Shown here piece by piece: positions 7,453-7,867 of a stretch of DNA of 7,867 nucleotides. Below the pieces are notes generated by a model. That model was given only the letters and a program-made list of their open reading frames with translations, did no database searches and had not been told where the DNA came from. This DNA is from Ramlibacter sp. (lineage in GTDB: Bacteria; Pseudomonadota; Gammaproteobacteria; Burkholderiales; Burkholderiaceae_C). Position numbers and translations under genes: made by a program. The stretch covers positions 1 through 7,867 of the forward strand of contig JAJAZH010000354.1 in assembly GCA_026785815.1 (NCBI GenBank), written 5' to 3'. The stretch's first letter is position 1. Each line of letters begins with the position of its first letter.

Positions 7453-7867
7453 CACCAGTCTCCCGACGCGCCGCCGCCGCCGAAGTCGCCGCCGCCACCC
7501 GAACTGAAGCCGCCACCTCCGCCACCGCCGGAAAATCCACCACCGCCGCCACCCGCACCCCAGCCGCCACCGTAGCCGATGCCGCCAAGCGCGCCGCCCA
7601 CACCCGAGCGGCGATTTCCCAACATGCCGCCGAGCCCGCCGGCGAGCAGCGAGTACAGCAGCGCAGCCACCCCGGCCACCCCGGCGACGACCAGGCTGGC
7701 CGTCAGCAGCATCGCGATGCCCCCGACCGCGCCGCCGGTGGCCAGTGCCCCCAGCTTGCGCCCGAGCACCCCGCGCAAGACGGCGCCGCCGATCGGAACC
7801 GCGAAGAACAGGAAGATCGCGAGGTCCATCCAGTTGAAGCCGGAGCCACCCTGGGCGGAGCCGGTCC
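7452..7867 (-). CDS. YgcG-like TPM protein, C-terminal membrane and Gly-rich part (5'-truncated by window edge)
   Basis: The frame runs off the right edge, and an internal ATG at 7829 is not the likely start because the frame continues upstream with a Gly/Ser linker (TGSAQGGSGFNW). Visible are two hydrophobic segments, MDLAIFLFFAVPIGGAVL and a long one around GGIAMLLTASLVVAGVAGVAALL. A 44-residue tail made almost only of Gly with Phe, Ser, Tyr and Trp follows, ending GGGGASGDW. This architecture is that of the YgcG/TPM family: signal peptide, periplasmic TPM domain, membrane helix, then a Gly-rich tail. The TPM domain itself is predicted to lie off the window. In many proteobacteria such genes follow lemA; that neighbour is expected to the right but is not seen. 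The stop overlaps the next gene by one base, indicating co-translation. Confidence 0.8.
   Translation of the reverse strand, partial: TGSAQGGSGFNWMDLAIFLFFAVPIGGAVLRGVLGRKLGALATGGAVGGIAMLLTASLVVAGVAGVAALLYSLLAGGLGGMLGNRRSGVGGALGGIGYGGGWGAGGGGGGFSGGGGGGGFSSGGGGDFGGGGASGDW

Noticed and set aside
6907..7575. A + strand 222-codon frame with a proline-rich end opposite the TPM genes
   Set aside because: The poly-Pro stretch is the complement of the Gly-rich tail. The minus-strand genes have family-like sequence and stop/start coupling, while this frame has neither.

Overview
This window holds most of an F1Fo ATP synthase (atp) operon on the + strand, in the standard proteobacterial order atpB-E-F-H-A-G-D-C. 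An intrinsic terminator follows it. Two minus-strand genes for TPM-domain proteins then converge on the operon. The DNA is GC-rich with matching codon use. Several protein details, as I remember the families, fit Burkholderiales and most closely Comamonadaceae-type sequences: the c subunit with GACIGIG and LIDAAFIIG, the alpha subunit with a DGTPTYGLALN loop, the beta subunit with an ENLPNSKVAMVYGQ insertion and DELAPED, and the epsilon subunit beginning MNTIHVDVVSAEESIF. The family-level placement is inference, because no search was run.

Layout: atpB (a subunit, 5' part missing) 1-678; atpE (c) 757-1020; atpF (b) 1085-1555; atpH (delta) 1573-2103; atpA (alpha) 2144-3757; atpG (gamma) 3859-4725; atpD (beta) 4769-6196; atpC (epsilon) 6315-6731; terminator 6815-6846. 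On the minus strand lie a TPM-domain protein (6928-7452) and the 3' part of a membrane-anchored, YgcG-like TPM protein with a Gly-rich tail (7452-7867, running off the right edge). Together a, b and c form the proton channel and rotor ring, delta and b the stator, gamma and epsilon the central stalk, and alpha3beta3 the catalytic head. All expected catalytic and proton-path residues visible here are intact, so this looks like a working H+-type synthase.

The genes are ordinary housekeeping genes and I found no new multi-gene system. The interest lies in the spacers. A pyrimidine-rich tract precedes the atpE ribosome site. Two hairpins separate atpE from atpF. The atpA-atpG and atpD-atpC gaps are unusually long, hold strong palindromes that look like dispersed intergenic repeats, and are each crossed by a short open frame. 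In the first gap the frame stops directly against the atpG start codon (TAA-ATG), and the likely atpG Shine-Dalgarno is locked in a hairpin. In the second the frame overlaps both the atpD stop and the atpC start through ATGA. These may be translational-coupling bridges created when repeats entered the operon. The alpha subunit also carries a charged C-terminal insertion.
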